From Chloroflexota bacterium (GTDB lineage Bacteria > Chloroflexota > Dehalococcoidia > GIF9 > UBA5629), in contig VGOO01000005.1 of NCBI GenBank assembly GCA_016875925.1, forward strand, positions 1 through 33,785: a DNA stretch of 33,785 nt. The letters are read 5' to 3'. Positions 17,079-27,244 of the stretch are shown one piece after another. The notes below the pieces were generated by a model. The model was not told the origin of the DNA. It ran no database searches and saw only the letters and a list, made by a program, of their open reading frames with translations. A program made the translations under genes and the position numbers. Position 1 is the first letter of the stretch. Each line of letters begins with the position of its first letter.

Positions 17079-18482
17079 GTGTCTAGTCCACATTTCCTGG
17101 ATATTTTCTTTTATCCAACGAGCGTGGCTGTTGTGGGTGCTTCCAGGAATCCGGAGAGCATTAATTACAGGCTGGTTGATAATCTGGTCAAGCTCGGATT
17201 CAAGGGCAAAATTTTTCCAGTCAATCCTAATACTGATGAGATTGTAGGGCTGAAGGCTTATGCAAGCCTTAGAGATATTGAGGCAGAAGTTGATTTGGTT
17301 GTTTCTGCTGTCCCTGCCCGCATGACTCTGGATGTTATGAAAGAATGCGTGGATAAGGGTGGGAAGGGCGTTGTAGTTGTCGCAGGTGGATTCTCGGATG
17401 CTGGCGAGCTAGGCAGAAGGGAACAGTTCGAGATGGGGCAGCTGCTGAAGGGCAATGGCATCAGGGCTGTGGGACCTAATGCGCTTAGTCCTATAAACTC
17501 TGCGAATAACTTGGTGATAAGTTTCATGCCCACTCGGAAGATAATTGCTGGAGGCGTCTCTCTTGTCTTCCAATCTGGCTTCTACGACCCCAGGCTGAAC
17601 TGGATTTTTTGTGATTTCCATCTTGGTGTCAACAAGCTCCTTGACTTGGGCAACAAGATGGACATAAACGAGGTGGATGCTCTGGAATATTTGGCTACTG
17701 ATGACAGCACGAAGGCGATAGCAATTCATATTGAGACTGTGAAGGGGGATGGAAAGCAGTTTATCCAGATTTTGAAGGATTCTACACGGCTTAAACCTGT
17801 GGTGGTTCTTAAATCGGGACGAACTGATGCTGGAGCTAAAGCTGCTGCTTCTCATACTGGTTCTATAGCTAGAGAGAGCGATATTGTGTTCGACGCTTTG
17901 CTGAAGCAATGTGGAGCCATTCGGGCGCATACCGTGGAGGAATTCTTTGATTTTGCCAAAGCTATTGGTTTTCTGGCTCCGCCTAAAGGTAACAAAATGG
18001 TAATAGCCTCTTTGTCTGGTGGAGAGGGTGTCTTAGCCGTTGATGCTGGTCAGCAGCACGGCTTTTCAATGGCTAAGCCCGGCAGCGATGCTCGTGCCAA
18101 GATGAAGGCCATTTTCCCGCCATGGGAAATACCTTTGAACCCATTTGACCTGGGGGTGTGTTCCTAATTTCACGGATGGGAGGGGGTATACCCCACCTTT
18201 TTTGAATCTATGAGTCAAGATACAGGTGTGGATTGCATTGTGATTGGCTTACCTCCTTTTGGGCTTGTGTCCAAGCCGGAAGATGCTTGCAAGCCTTTCC
18301 TTCTGAGCAAAGACGCGGGTATCCCAGTAGCAGTATGGAGGCCTGCACCGCACGAGTCTCTTGATGCCTTTATTGAAGCGCTGGAGGCAAATGGTGTTCC
18401 TGTTTATCCGTCTGCGGAGAGAGCCATTAAGGCGTTGTCCGTGGTCTACAGGTATTACAGCTGGCGACGTGCTGCTGGTTAG
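17079..18482 (+). pseudogene. ADP-forming acyl-CoA ligase alpha subunit, broken by one in-frame TAA
   Basis: From a GTG at 17079 (GAGGTGA upstream) the frame encodes an acetate/acyl-CoA ligase (NDP-forming) alpha subunit. It has an N-terminal CoA-binding Rossmann domain (SVAVVGASRNPESINYRLVD). A succinyl-CoA-ligase-like domain follows, with KAAASHTGSIARESD, whose His is the likely phospho-carrier. A TAA at 18165-18167 ends it after NPFDLGVCS. The same frame then stays open for 104 codons, from FHGWEGVYPTFFESMSQD through VDCIVIGLPPFG to a TAG at 18482. Relatives usually have Gln at the stop position, so a CAA to TAA change explains it. Without the stop the protein would be 467 residues, a normal length. 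No beta subunit gene is adjacent. The gene would couple acyl-CoA cleavage to ATP formation. Confidence 0.85.
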
Positions 18483-18523
18483 CGTTGCTGCCTTTTGATT
18501 TGGAGGCTGTGTTAGCCGTGGAA

Positions 18524-20230
18524 TCAACGCGGTGGTTGGTTCAGCAGGTCTTTTATTCTGGAAGTTGTTTTACCTACTGGTAAAAGCTGTGCCTGCTTTT
18601 GGTTACGCCATTTCACCTCTATGCTTTGATGTTGGAGAGTGCGAGGGCTGACGGTCAAACGCAGAGGGATACCCAGGAGGTCGGCATCGTTGAATTTAAC
18701 CCCTGGAGATTCCGCACGGTCATCGAAAAGCACCTCAAGGTTCTCTTGGATAAGGTCGTTGTACACTTTCTCTGCGGTATCGTTCACTTCGGCATTATCT
18801 GTTTGCAGTGAACAAAGGTAGATGTGATAGGGGGCGATAGACAGTGGCCAGATTATGCCCTTTTCGTCGTGGTTTTGCTCCACAGCGGCAGCCAGGAGTC
18901 TGCCTAAACCGATGCCGTAGCAGCCCATGATGATGGGGCGTGCAGTCCCATTTTGGTCCAGGAAGTTGGCGCCTAATTTTTCGCTGAGGAAGGTGCCAAG
19001 CTTGAATACATGGCCTACCTCGATGCCGTGTTGGGAGACTAGCTTTGCCTGGCACCTGGGACAGCTATCGCCAGGGTGAACAATGGCGATATCAGCCATC
19101 AGGTCAACCTGAAAGTCTCGAGGATAATTCATATTTTTGAGATGAGTATCTGGCTTGTTAGCTCCAGCGACGAAGTTAGTCCCCATAGTTATCGAGTCAT
19201 CTGCGATGACTTTGATTTCTTTTATGCCTATCGGCGATGCCGAGCCAGCCACTAGTCCGGCTGCTTTGACTTCTATATCTGTGGCTAAGCGCAGGTCGAT
19301 AGCTCTTAGAAGGTTCTTAAGTTTTACCTCATTAATGTCCAAATCTCCTCTTATGGCGGCAAATACCACCTGGCCATCTGCATAATAAAACACTGCTTTG
19401 AGTGTTTGGCTGGCGGGAATACCGACGTATTTGGCTACCTCTTCAATGGTCTTAATATTCGGGGTTGCTATCTCCTCGAGAGGTAGTGGCGTTGTGGATT
19501 CTGCTTTTGGCTTGGTCATTTGGGCCTTTTCCACATTGGCAGCATACCCACATTTTGGACAGCGGATTATTTCGTCCTCGCCGGTTTCGGCAACCAGCAT
19601 AAATTCGTGTGATTCTTTGCCGCCTATGGCACCGCTATCTGCCTCCACGACTACTGATGGCAATCCGCACCTGTTATAAACATTGGTATATGCTTGCAGC
19701 ATATCCTGATATGTTTGGTCCAGGCTGGCCTCATCAGCGTGAAAACTATACAGGTCTTTCATGAAGAACTCACGGACGCGCAGTAAACCTCCACGCGAGC
19801 GTGGCTCGTCGCGGAACTTGTTTTGTATTTGATAGAGTAGTAGTGGCAGGTCACGGTAGCTTTGCACGAAGCGACGGACGAGGTCGGTAATAACCTCCTC
19901 ATGCGTGGGGCCCAAGACCAGCACGTGTTCCTTGCGGTCTGTAACGGTGAACAATGTCTTGCCGAAGGAGGGGTATCTTTCTGATTGTTCCCAAAGTTCG
20001 AATGGCTGAAGGGTAGGCATCATCAATTCCTGTCCACCAGCCTTGTCCATTTCTTCCCTGATAATTTGCTCGATCTTCTTGAGGATGCGCCATCCCAGAG
20101 GCAAGTAGGAATATACCCCGGCAGCTACTTGTTGTACCATGCCTGCTCTGAGTAGTAACTGGTGGCTTATGCTATCAGCTTCTGACGGTTTCTCTTTCAG
20201 TGTCTTTCCGAAAAGCCTAGAAAAACGCAT
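18524..20230 (-). CDS. proS: Prolyl-tRNA synthetase (bacterial type with editing insertion)
   Basis: The 568-residue class II synthetase charges tRNA-Pro. Motifs seen are AAGVYSYLPLGWRILKKIEQ (motif 1 area), VLGPTHEEVITDLVR, and FRDEPRSRGGLLRVREFFMK (motif 2). The YbaK-like editing insertion covers residues ~220-400. It includes AKYVGIPASQTLKAVFYYADG. GCYGIGLGRLLAAAVEQNHD is motif 3. The anticodon-binding domain is C-terminal. The full editing insertion places it in the standard bacterial ProS group. It is the last gene of the minus-strand operon, 47 bp after ispG, and converges on the broken acyl-CoA ligase gene. Confidence 0.97.
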   Translation of the reverse strand: MRFSRLFGKTLKEKPSEADSISHQLLLRAGMVQQVAAGVYSYLPLGWRILKKIEQIIREEMDKAGGQELMMPTLQPFELWEQSERYPSFGKTLFTVTDRKEHVLVLGPTHEEVITDLVRRFVQSYRDLPLLLYQIQNKFRDEPRSRGGLLRVREFFMKDLYSFHADEASLDQTYQDMLQAYTNVYNRCGLPSVVVEADSGAIGGKESHEFMLVAETGEDEIIRCPKCGYAANVEKAQMTKPKAESTTPLPLEEIATPNIKTIEEVAKYVGIPASQTLKAVFYYADGQVVFAAIRGDLDINEVKLKNLLRAIDLRLATDIEVKAAGLVAGSASPIGIKEIKVIADDSITMGTNFVAGANKPDTHLKNMNYPRDFQVDLMADIAIVHPGDSCPRCQAKLVSQHGIEVGHVFKLGTFLSEKLGANFLDQNGTARPIIMGCYGIGLGRLLAAAVEQNHDEKGIIWPLSIAPYHIYLCSLQTDNAEVNDTAEKVYNDLIQENLEVLFDDRAESPGVKFNDADLLGIPLRLTVSPRTLQHQSIEVKWRNQKQAQLLPVGKTTSRIKDLLNQPPR

Positions 20231-20277
20231 GTTCCTAACCTCTATTATCTATTATGTTCTATCTGGTAACTCTGTTG

Positions 20278-21327
20278 CTAAAGGCGTTCTATTTCAGCCA
20301 TTAAGGCTGACAGGAAGTTATCTTCGCCTGTTACCGTACCCACAACATTGCCTTTTCTAAAGAGGGCAGCTTTGCTTTTGCTGCAGGCAATGCCCACGTC
20401 GGCATCCTTAGCCTCGCCTGGGCCGTTGACTACACAGCCCATAACTGCAACTTTTATTGTCCTTTGAATACCTTTCATCTCTCGTTCTACGGATTCGGCC
20501 AGGCCAATGATGTCTATTTCTGAGCGACCACATCCTGGGCAACTTACCAGAATAGGGCCATGTTGGCGAATGTTCAGGCATTTTAGAATCTCGAAGGCTG
20601 CATCTATCTCTTCATTGGGATTAGCACTAAGGGAAACACGTATGGTGTCGCCTATTCCCTCGTATAGGAGTATGCCAATGCCTATAGCGCTGCGGACTAT
20701 GCCAGTTCTGGGAAGGCCGGCCTCGGTTATGCCGAGGTGCATGGGGTAAGGGATTTTTGAGGCCATTGACCTATAAGCCTGGATGGTAGCAGGTACATCG
20801 AAAGCCTTAAGTGAGATTTTTATCAAATTGAAGTCTAGACTTTCTAACAGCTTGATTTGTTCAAGCGCTGCATCTACCATGTGGTCAGCCACGGAATTGT
20901 ATTTTTTCTGAGCGAGTGGTAGGCTGCCGGCATTTATTCCGATGCGTATTGGCACCTGTCTCTCCTTGGCGGCTTTGACTACTTGAGCAATTTGCTTCTG
21001 GTTGCGTATGTTGCCAGGATTTAAGCGTAGCCCGTCAGTTCCAGATTTGAGTGCTGCTATGGCGAGGCGGTAATCAAAATGGATGTCGGCTATGATCGGG
21101 ATGGGGCTCTCTTTTTTTATGGCAGCAAGGGCGCTTGCAGCTTCTGCGTCTGGGATGGCTATTCTGATAATCTCGCAACCGCAGTTAGCCAACTCCTTGA
21201 TTTGTGTAGTTGTGGCATGTATGTCTCTCGTGTCAGTCTTGGTCATAGACTGGACCACGATGGGGGCATTACCACCTACTGTGACGCTCCCGATTCTAAT
21301 GGGTTTTGAATAACGGCGAACTATCAA
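20278..21327 (-). CDS. ispG: 4-hydroxy-3-methylbut-2-en-1-yl diphosphate synthase (IspG/GcpE)
   Basis: IspG converts MEcPP to HMBPP in the MEP isoprenoid pathway using a [4Fe-4S] cluster. The sequence shows VQSMTKTDTRDIHATTTQIK, IPIIADIHFDYRLAI, GLRLNPGN, ISLKAFDV, LHLGITEAG-like residues (MHLGITEAGLPRTGIVRSAI), and the cluster cysteines in SCPGCGRSEID and VMGCVVNGPGEAKDADVGIA. The reading frame extends further upstream into rseP, but the homologous part starts at MIVRRYSKPIRIG. I therefore place the start at TTG 21327, which overlaps the rseP stop as TTGA (4 nt). Length is 349 residues, slightly short but complete. The overlap implies coupling to rseP. Confidence 0.95.
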   Translation of the reverse strand: MIVRRYSKPIRIGSVTVGGNAPIVVQSMTKTDTRDIHATTTQIKELANCGCEIIRIAIPDAEAASALAAIKKESPIPIIADIHFDYRLAIAALKSGTDGLRLNPGNIRNQKQIAQVVKAAKERQVPIRIGINAGSLPLAQKKYNSVADHMVDAALEQIKLLESLDFNLIKISLKAFDVPATIQAYRSMASKIPYPMHLGITEAGLPRTGIVRSAIGIGILLYEGIGDTIRVSLSANPNEEIDAAFEILKCLNIRQHGPILVSCPGCGRSEIDIIGLAESVEREMKGIQRTIKVAVMGCVVNGPGEAKDADVGIACSKSKAALFRKGNVVGTVTGEDNFLSALMAEIERL

Positions 21328-22394
21328 GGTACCAAGTTTTCCCCCTGAATGATGCGCATTATGTCGAAATAGCTTATAGCCACAATCAGGAGAATCAACG
21401 TGATTAAGCCAATCAGGTGCACGAGACCCTCTTTCTTTGGTGATATCCTTTTTCCGTGTCTGATCCATTCTATGAATAGGAAAACGAGTCTGCCTCCGTC
21501 TAGTCCGGGGAAGGGGAATAGGTTGATTACCGCCAAATTTATGCTGATGAGAGCAGCGAATGCCAATAGCGGACTGATACCACCTTTTGCTACTTCTCCG
21601 GTGATAGTAGCAATCCCTACTGGCCCAGTCAATTGAGGAGCCGTCTGTCTGACGAACCAGCTTGTCACTTCATTCCGGAAGAGAACAAGGATCTCCCAGC
21701 AATGGCGTATGCCCAGCGGGAGTGCTTCCCAAGCTGGATAGGACTCCCTGATTTTGGTGCTTTCCATCCCAGTGATGGCGATGCCAATAGCTCCTTGGCC
21801 TGCTGGTGGATTCCATCGTGGTTTTACTGCTATTACTTTTAAGCTCTGGTCTTGTTTTTGGATTAATATATTTACTTCTGAGCCGAGATTTAGATGGATG
21901 AGATAGCTGACGTCGGCTCGGTTGATAACCTTGCGGTTGTTTATCTTGAGAACAGTATCTCCCGGCTCGATCCCTGCAATTTGCGCCGGTGAGCCGGTGG
22001 CTACGTCTTTTATTAGTACTTTTTCTTGCATAATATCGTGAGGGATCAGATAGCTCATGGTGAGCAGGAATATCGGCAGGATGATGTTCATGAGAGAACC
22101 TGCGGTAAGGACGAGGAATCTCACGGGAATGCTTTTGCTGGCCAAGCTGCCTGGTGTCGAGGGGTCTTCTTCACCCACAAGCTTGGTGAAGCCACCTAAA
22201 GGAATTGCATTAAGAGAATACACGGTCTCACCCCTCTTGAAGCTGAAGAGTTTTGGGGGGAAACCGATGCCAAATTCTTCCACCTTCACACGGGCCATCT
22301 TAGCTGTTATAAAGTGACCGAACTCGTGCGCAAACACGAGCGCCAGCAGTATGCCTAGGAAACTTACTATGGATATAATTGCTGTTATCAACAT
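21324..22394 (-). CDS. rseP: RseP-family site-2 intramembrane metalloprotease
   Basis: This 356-residue M50 protease has the zinc motif HEFGH in the first membrane segment (residues ~23-27), a PDZ domain (SPAQIAGIEPGDTVLKINNR) and a second signature NLFPFPGLDGGRL carrying the third zinc ligand. The last membrane segment is near the C terminus. RseP-type enzymes cut membrane-bound anti-sigma factors and signal-peptide remnants. I place the start at ATG 22394 (AAGGA seven nt upstream), because the longer frame to 22439 lies wholly inside dxr. The 7-nt overlap with dxr and the 4-nt overlap with ispG show tight coupling. The dxr-rseP linkage is widespread. Confidence 0.95.
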   Translation of the reverse strand: MLITAIISIVSFLGILLALVFAHEFGHFITAKMARVKVEEFGIGFPPKLFSFKRGETVYSLNAIPLGGFTKLVGEEDPSTPGSLASKSIPVRFLVLTAGSLMNIILPIFLLTMSYLIPHDIMQEKVLIKDVATGSPAQIAGIEPGDTVLKINNRKVINRADVSYLIHLNLGSEVNILIQKQDQSLKVIAVKPRWNPPAGQGAIGIAITGMESTKIRESYPAWEALPLGIRHCWEILVLFRNEVTSWFVRQTAPQLTGPVGIATITGEVAKGGISPLLAFAALISINLAVINLFPFPGLDGGRLVFLFIEWIRHGKRISPKKEGLVHLIGLITLILLIVAISYFDIMRIIQGENLVP

Positions 22395-23515
22395 GTGATG
22401 TTCCTTTTGGCTATATCTTTCGCGGTTTGTCTTGCCCAAGCGTCGGCTGCTAGTATTTCCTCCAAAGATGGATTGGCAACAGGATGGTGCAGGGCAATGG
22501 TCTGGGCAATTACTTCAGCAATGTCTGTAAACCTTGCTTTTCCTGCGAGGAAGAGATGTACGGCAACCTCGTCAGCGGCTGATAGTACAGCAGGGTAGGT
22601 GCCACCATCTTTACCGGCTTGCAGTGCTAGTTTCAGACAGGGGAATTGGCCTGGGTCAGCAGGCTCGAAGGTGAGGGCTTTTACTTTAGTTAGGTCAAGG
22701 TGTGGCAGGTGTGGGTTTGGCAGTCGCTCAGGATAGGACAAGGCATATTGGATTGGCAGCCGCATGTCAGGGAGGCTCAGTTGGGCCTTGGTTGAACCAT
22801 CGGTAAATTCTACAAAAGAGTGGACAATGCTCTGCCTGTGGATTATGATTTCTATGTGGTCAAATGGAATTGAGAAAAGCCAGTGCGCTTCTATGGCCTC
22901 AAGTCCTTTGTTCATAAGTGTTGCTGAATCTATGGTTACCTTCTTTCCCATCTTCCACGTGGGGTGACTCAGTGCTTCTTCTGGAATTACTTTTGTTAGT
23001 TGCTCTGGTGGTTGGCCATAGAAAGGTCCGCCTGAGGCAGTGAGTATTATCCTGGCAGGTTGCGATTGTTCACCGTGTAGGCATTGCCAAATGGCACTGT
23101 GTTCGCTATCTATGGGCAGAATTTGAGCTCCATATTGTTTAGCTTCAGAGGTAATAATTTCCCCTGCTAATACTAGCACCTCTTTGTTGGCTAGAGCAAT
23201 TCGTTTACCTGCCCTGATGGCTGCCAGTGTTGGCTTTAGTCCCGCTTTGCCCGATGTAGCTATTACAACCAGGTCGATATCAGGATGTGCGGCGATTTCC
23301 TCCATAGATATTGATTCTGCTGGGCTGTGGGTGTCAAGGGCTTTGGCGGAATAAACCATTTTTGGTTGGAACTGTGCTACCTGCTTGGCCAAGAGGTCGG
23401 AATTGTCTCCACCTGCCACTGCAGCTATTCTGAATCTGTCAGGGAACGCACCTATAACGTCAAGCGTCTGCTGACCTATGGAGCCTGTGGAGCCCAGTAT
23501 GGCTATTCTTTTCAT
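22388..23515 (-). CDS. dxr: 1-deoxy-D-xylulose 5-phosphate reductoisomerase
   Basis: Dxr makes MEP from DXP with NADPH, the first committed step of the MEP pathway. The 375-residue protein shows the Rossmann motif AILGSTGSIGQQTLDV at the N terminus and LANKEVLVLAGEI. It also shows the metal and substrate region PIDSEHSAIWQCLHGE, ILTASGGPFYG and HPTWKMGKKVTIDSATLMNK. Length is typical. Its ATG overlaps the cdsA stop as ATGA and its end overlaps rseP by 7 nt. With ispG two genes downstream, two MEP-pathway enzymes are encoded in this operon. Confidence 0.97.
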   Translation of the reverse strand: MKRIAILGSTGSIGQQTLDVIGAFPDRFRIAAVAGGDNSDLLAKQVAQFQPKMVYSAKALDTHSPAESISMEEIAAHPDIDLVVIATSGKAGLKPTLAAIRAGKRIALANKEVLVLAGEIITSEAKQYGAQILPIDSEHSAIWQCLHGEQSQPARIILTASGGPFYGQPPEQLTKVIPEEALSHPTWKMGKKVTIDSATLMNKGLEAIEAHWLFSIPFDHIEIIIHRQSIVHSFVEFTDGSTKAQLSLPDMRLPIQYALSYPERLPNPHLPHLDLTKVKALTFEPADPGQFPCLKLALQAGKDGGTYPAVLSAADEVAVHLFLAGKARFTDIAEVIAQTIALHHPVANPSLEEILAADAWARQTAKDIAKRNITC

Positions 23516-24318
23516 GTTGTCGCCAGAAGTTGGTTGAGAAGTATGTGATAATAGATGATAATGCCTGTGAATATCATGCTATCTGCACGGTCGAGGATAC
23601 CGCCATGTCCCGGCAGTATTTTGCTGGCATCTTTGGTTCCGATGTTGCGTTTGAGCAATGACCCGACTAAGTCTCCAAGCTGTGCTACTATGCTTAATAT
23701 GATACTTAGCAGGATTATTTGCCAGAGGCTACTCGGTATACCGAATAGGATGCCAAGAAACCATGCAGCGATGACAGAGCCTGCGAGACCGCCTATTGCA
23801 CCCTCCCATGTTTTCGCTGGGCTTATTGCTGGAGCTAAAGTGTGCTTGCCCCATGTTTTGCCAACGATGTAGGCGGCAGTATCATTGGCAAAGGTAACAA
23901 GCATGCCCCAGAAAACCCATTCCCTGCCGAATTCCAGACCTCTGATATGTATCCAGTAGCTCAGCATCCAACCGATGTAGAAGACACCCGCTAATGTCCA
24001 TGCCCAACTGTTGAAGGCTTGTTCGCGGGGTGACCGGAATATCAACCAAATCAGGGAGATGGCTATGCCGAGGGTGATTATGGAGGGGATTGCTAATTCA
24101 TATGTGCAGTGGGAACAAATTAGGATAAGCACTATCCAGACCAGGCCGAAATAGATAAGGGGTCGCGTATTTATGTTTGATGCCATTCGGTAGAATTCGA
24201 AGCCTCCGAGTACGGCGACGGCAATCATGAAAAGGGTGAACCACAATCCGCCGAACCATATTGCTGCTATGATGATGGGTAGGCCAACGGCAGCAGTGAA
24301 AAGCCTTTGCCTGAGCAT
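23512..24318 (-). CDS. cdsA: Phosphatidate cytidylyltransferase (CDP-diacylglycerol synthase)
   Basis: The 268-residue polytopic membrane protein has about seven to eight hydrophobic segments. Its cytidylyltransferase signature is near the C terminus: AQLGDLVGSLLKRNIGTKD followed by LPGHGGILDRADS. The earlier ISPAKTWEGAIGG is also typical. It makes CDP-diacylglycerol from phosphatidate and CTP for phospholipid synthesis. The ATG follows GAGGAATAAGC. A 149-bp gap separates it from frr. In many bacteria uppS lies next to cdsA, but it is absent here, and the gap has its own promoter-like sequence. dxr overlaps its stop by 4 nt. Confidence 0.95.
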   Translation of the reverse strand: MLRQRLFTAAVGLPIIIAAIWFGGLWFTLFMIAVAVLGGFEFYRMASNINTRPLIYFGLVWIVLILICSHCTYELAIPSIITLGIAISLIWLIFRSPREQAFNSWAWTLAGVFYIGWMLSYWIHIRGLEFGREWVFWGMLVTFANDTAAYIVGKTWGKHTLAPAISPAKTWEGAIGGLAGSVIAAWFLGILFGIPSSLWQIILLSIILSIVAQLGDLVGSLLKRNIGTKDASKILPGHGGILDRADSMIFTGIIIYYHILLNQLLATT

Positions 24319-24354
24319 GCTTATTCCTCAGGCTCCGCGTATGGAGCATTGAGT

Positions 24355-24384
24355 ATTAAAATCGGATGAATTGTGTTGTGGCAA
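24355..24384 (-). promoter_or_regulatory. Candidate internal promoter for cdsA
   Basis: On the minus strand TTGCCA (24384-24379), an 18-bp spacer and TTTAAT (24360-24355), each one base from consensus. The cdsA start is about 37 nt downstream. It lies in the only large gap of this operon. Confidence 0.4.
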
Positions 24385-24467
24385 GGTCTCTTGCATTTAG
24401 GAGTGTCAATGCGTTGGATGCGGTTAATTGTACTTGTCTTGGACAGGTAATGATGTTGGAGGAGTTA

Positions 24468-26277
<1,810 letters not shown>

Positions 26278-26319
26278 AGCCTGACCTCCTTATTGACCAG
26301 GGCAGAGCCAAATGCTTGC

Positions 26320-27105
26320 TTAGGATGCTTCATCAGGTGCGAATGTATGCGATTCCATGAGATCGGCAGTCTTGCTTTCGGCGGAAGAGAGCTGTGCCAT
26401 TCCTGATTCTCCAGCCTCTCTGAGCATTTTGCCCTCTAAGACGGCATCAGCTATCTTGCCGCACATCAACTTGATTGCCTTGATAGCGTCATCGTTGGCT
26501 GCAATGACATAGTCAATGCCGTTGGGATTACAATTTGTGTCGACGATGGCGATTACAGGTATGCCTACCTTCTTGGCTTCTGCAAGGGCTATTTTTTCTT
26601 TAGTTGGGTCAATGAGGAATAAGGCCCCGGGCAGAGTGGTCATTTCTTTGAAACCACCCAAAAGTCTGTTAAGTCGTGCTATTCCCTTTTCGACCTTCAA
26701 CCTCTCTTTTTTAGGCAGGTAGTCAAGTTCGCCTCGCGAATTCTTGTCTTCGAGACGAACCAGATAGTCTATTCTGGATTGGATAGTGGCGAAATTAGTG
26801 AGCATTCCTCCCAGCCATCTCTGATTGACATAATACATACCACAGCGTTTGGCTTCCTCTTCGATTACTTCCTGGGCTTGCTTCTTGGTACCTACGAAGA
26901 GGAATGCCTCGCCCCTGGAGACTAGCTCTTTCACAAAGTTGCAGGCCTTCTCCACTTGGGTCACTGTCTGTTCCAAGTCTATGATATGTATACCATTGCG
27001 CTGAGTGAAGATATAATTCTTCATCCGGGGGTGCCAGTGTCCAGTGAGGTGGCCAAAATGAGCTCCAGCCTCTAGGAGCTGTTTAACTGAGATAGGTTCT
27101 GACAA
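26320..27105 (-). CDS. rpsB: 30S ribosomal protein S2
   Basis: The 261-residue S2 begins [18 protein letters not shown] after the initiator. It continues with [54 protein letters not shown] and [19 protein letters not shown], all S2 hallmarks. I place the start at TTG 27105, seven nt after GGAGG. An upstream in-frame start at 27153 would lie at the promoter's -5 region and cannot be transcribed from that promoter. The C-terminal tail is acidic and not conserved. It is the first gene of the minus-strand operon that runs to proS. Confidence 0.97.
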   Translation of the reverse strand: MSEPISVKQLLEAGAHFGHLTGHWHPRMKNYIFTQRNGIHIIDLEQTVTQVEKACNFVKELVSRGEAFLFVGTKKQAQEVIEEEAKRCGMYYVNQRWLGGMLTNFATIQSRIDYLVRLEDKNSRGELDYLPKKERLKVEKGIARLNRLLGGFKEMTTLPGALFLIDPTKEKIALAEAKKVGIPVIAIVDTNCNPNGIDYVIAANDDAIKAIKLMCGKIADAVLEGKMLREAGESGMAQLSSAESKTADLMESHTFAPDEAS

Positions 27106-27153
27106 GTTCAAACCTCCTGATTCTAAACGCCTCACACTGCGAAAGTCGCACAT

Positions 27154-27183
27154 CAGTATAGCATAGTGAAGCTATACTGGCAA
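27154..27183 (-). promoter_or_regulatory. rpsB operon promoter with embedded perfect inverted repeat
   Basis: On the minus strand TTGCCA (27183-27178), a 17-bp spacer and TATACT (27160-27155), each one base from consensus. The sequence CAGTATAGC (27154-27162), an 8-nt gap and GCTATACTG (27171-27179) form a perfect inverted repeat that covers the -10 and most of the spacer. This could be an operator. The start codon is about 45 nt downstream of the expected transcription start. Confidence 0.65.
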
Positions 27184-27244
27184 TTTGTTGTATGTATTAT
27201 AATATCATTATCGACGTTATGCTAAAATATGCGGGGCATTTGGG

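Noticed and set aside
17409-17930. Open frame of 173 codons on the minus strand
   Set aside because: Antisense to the acyl-CoA ligase alpha gene, which has the conserved motifs.
21328-21468. N-terminal extension of the ispG frame
   Set aside because: It lies wholly within the 3' part of rseP and has no similarity to IspG; the TTG at 21327 fits the homologous start.
27106-27153. N-terminal extension of rpsB
   Set aside because: It begins in the promoter region, and the strong GGAGG points to the TTG at 27105.
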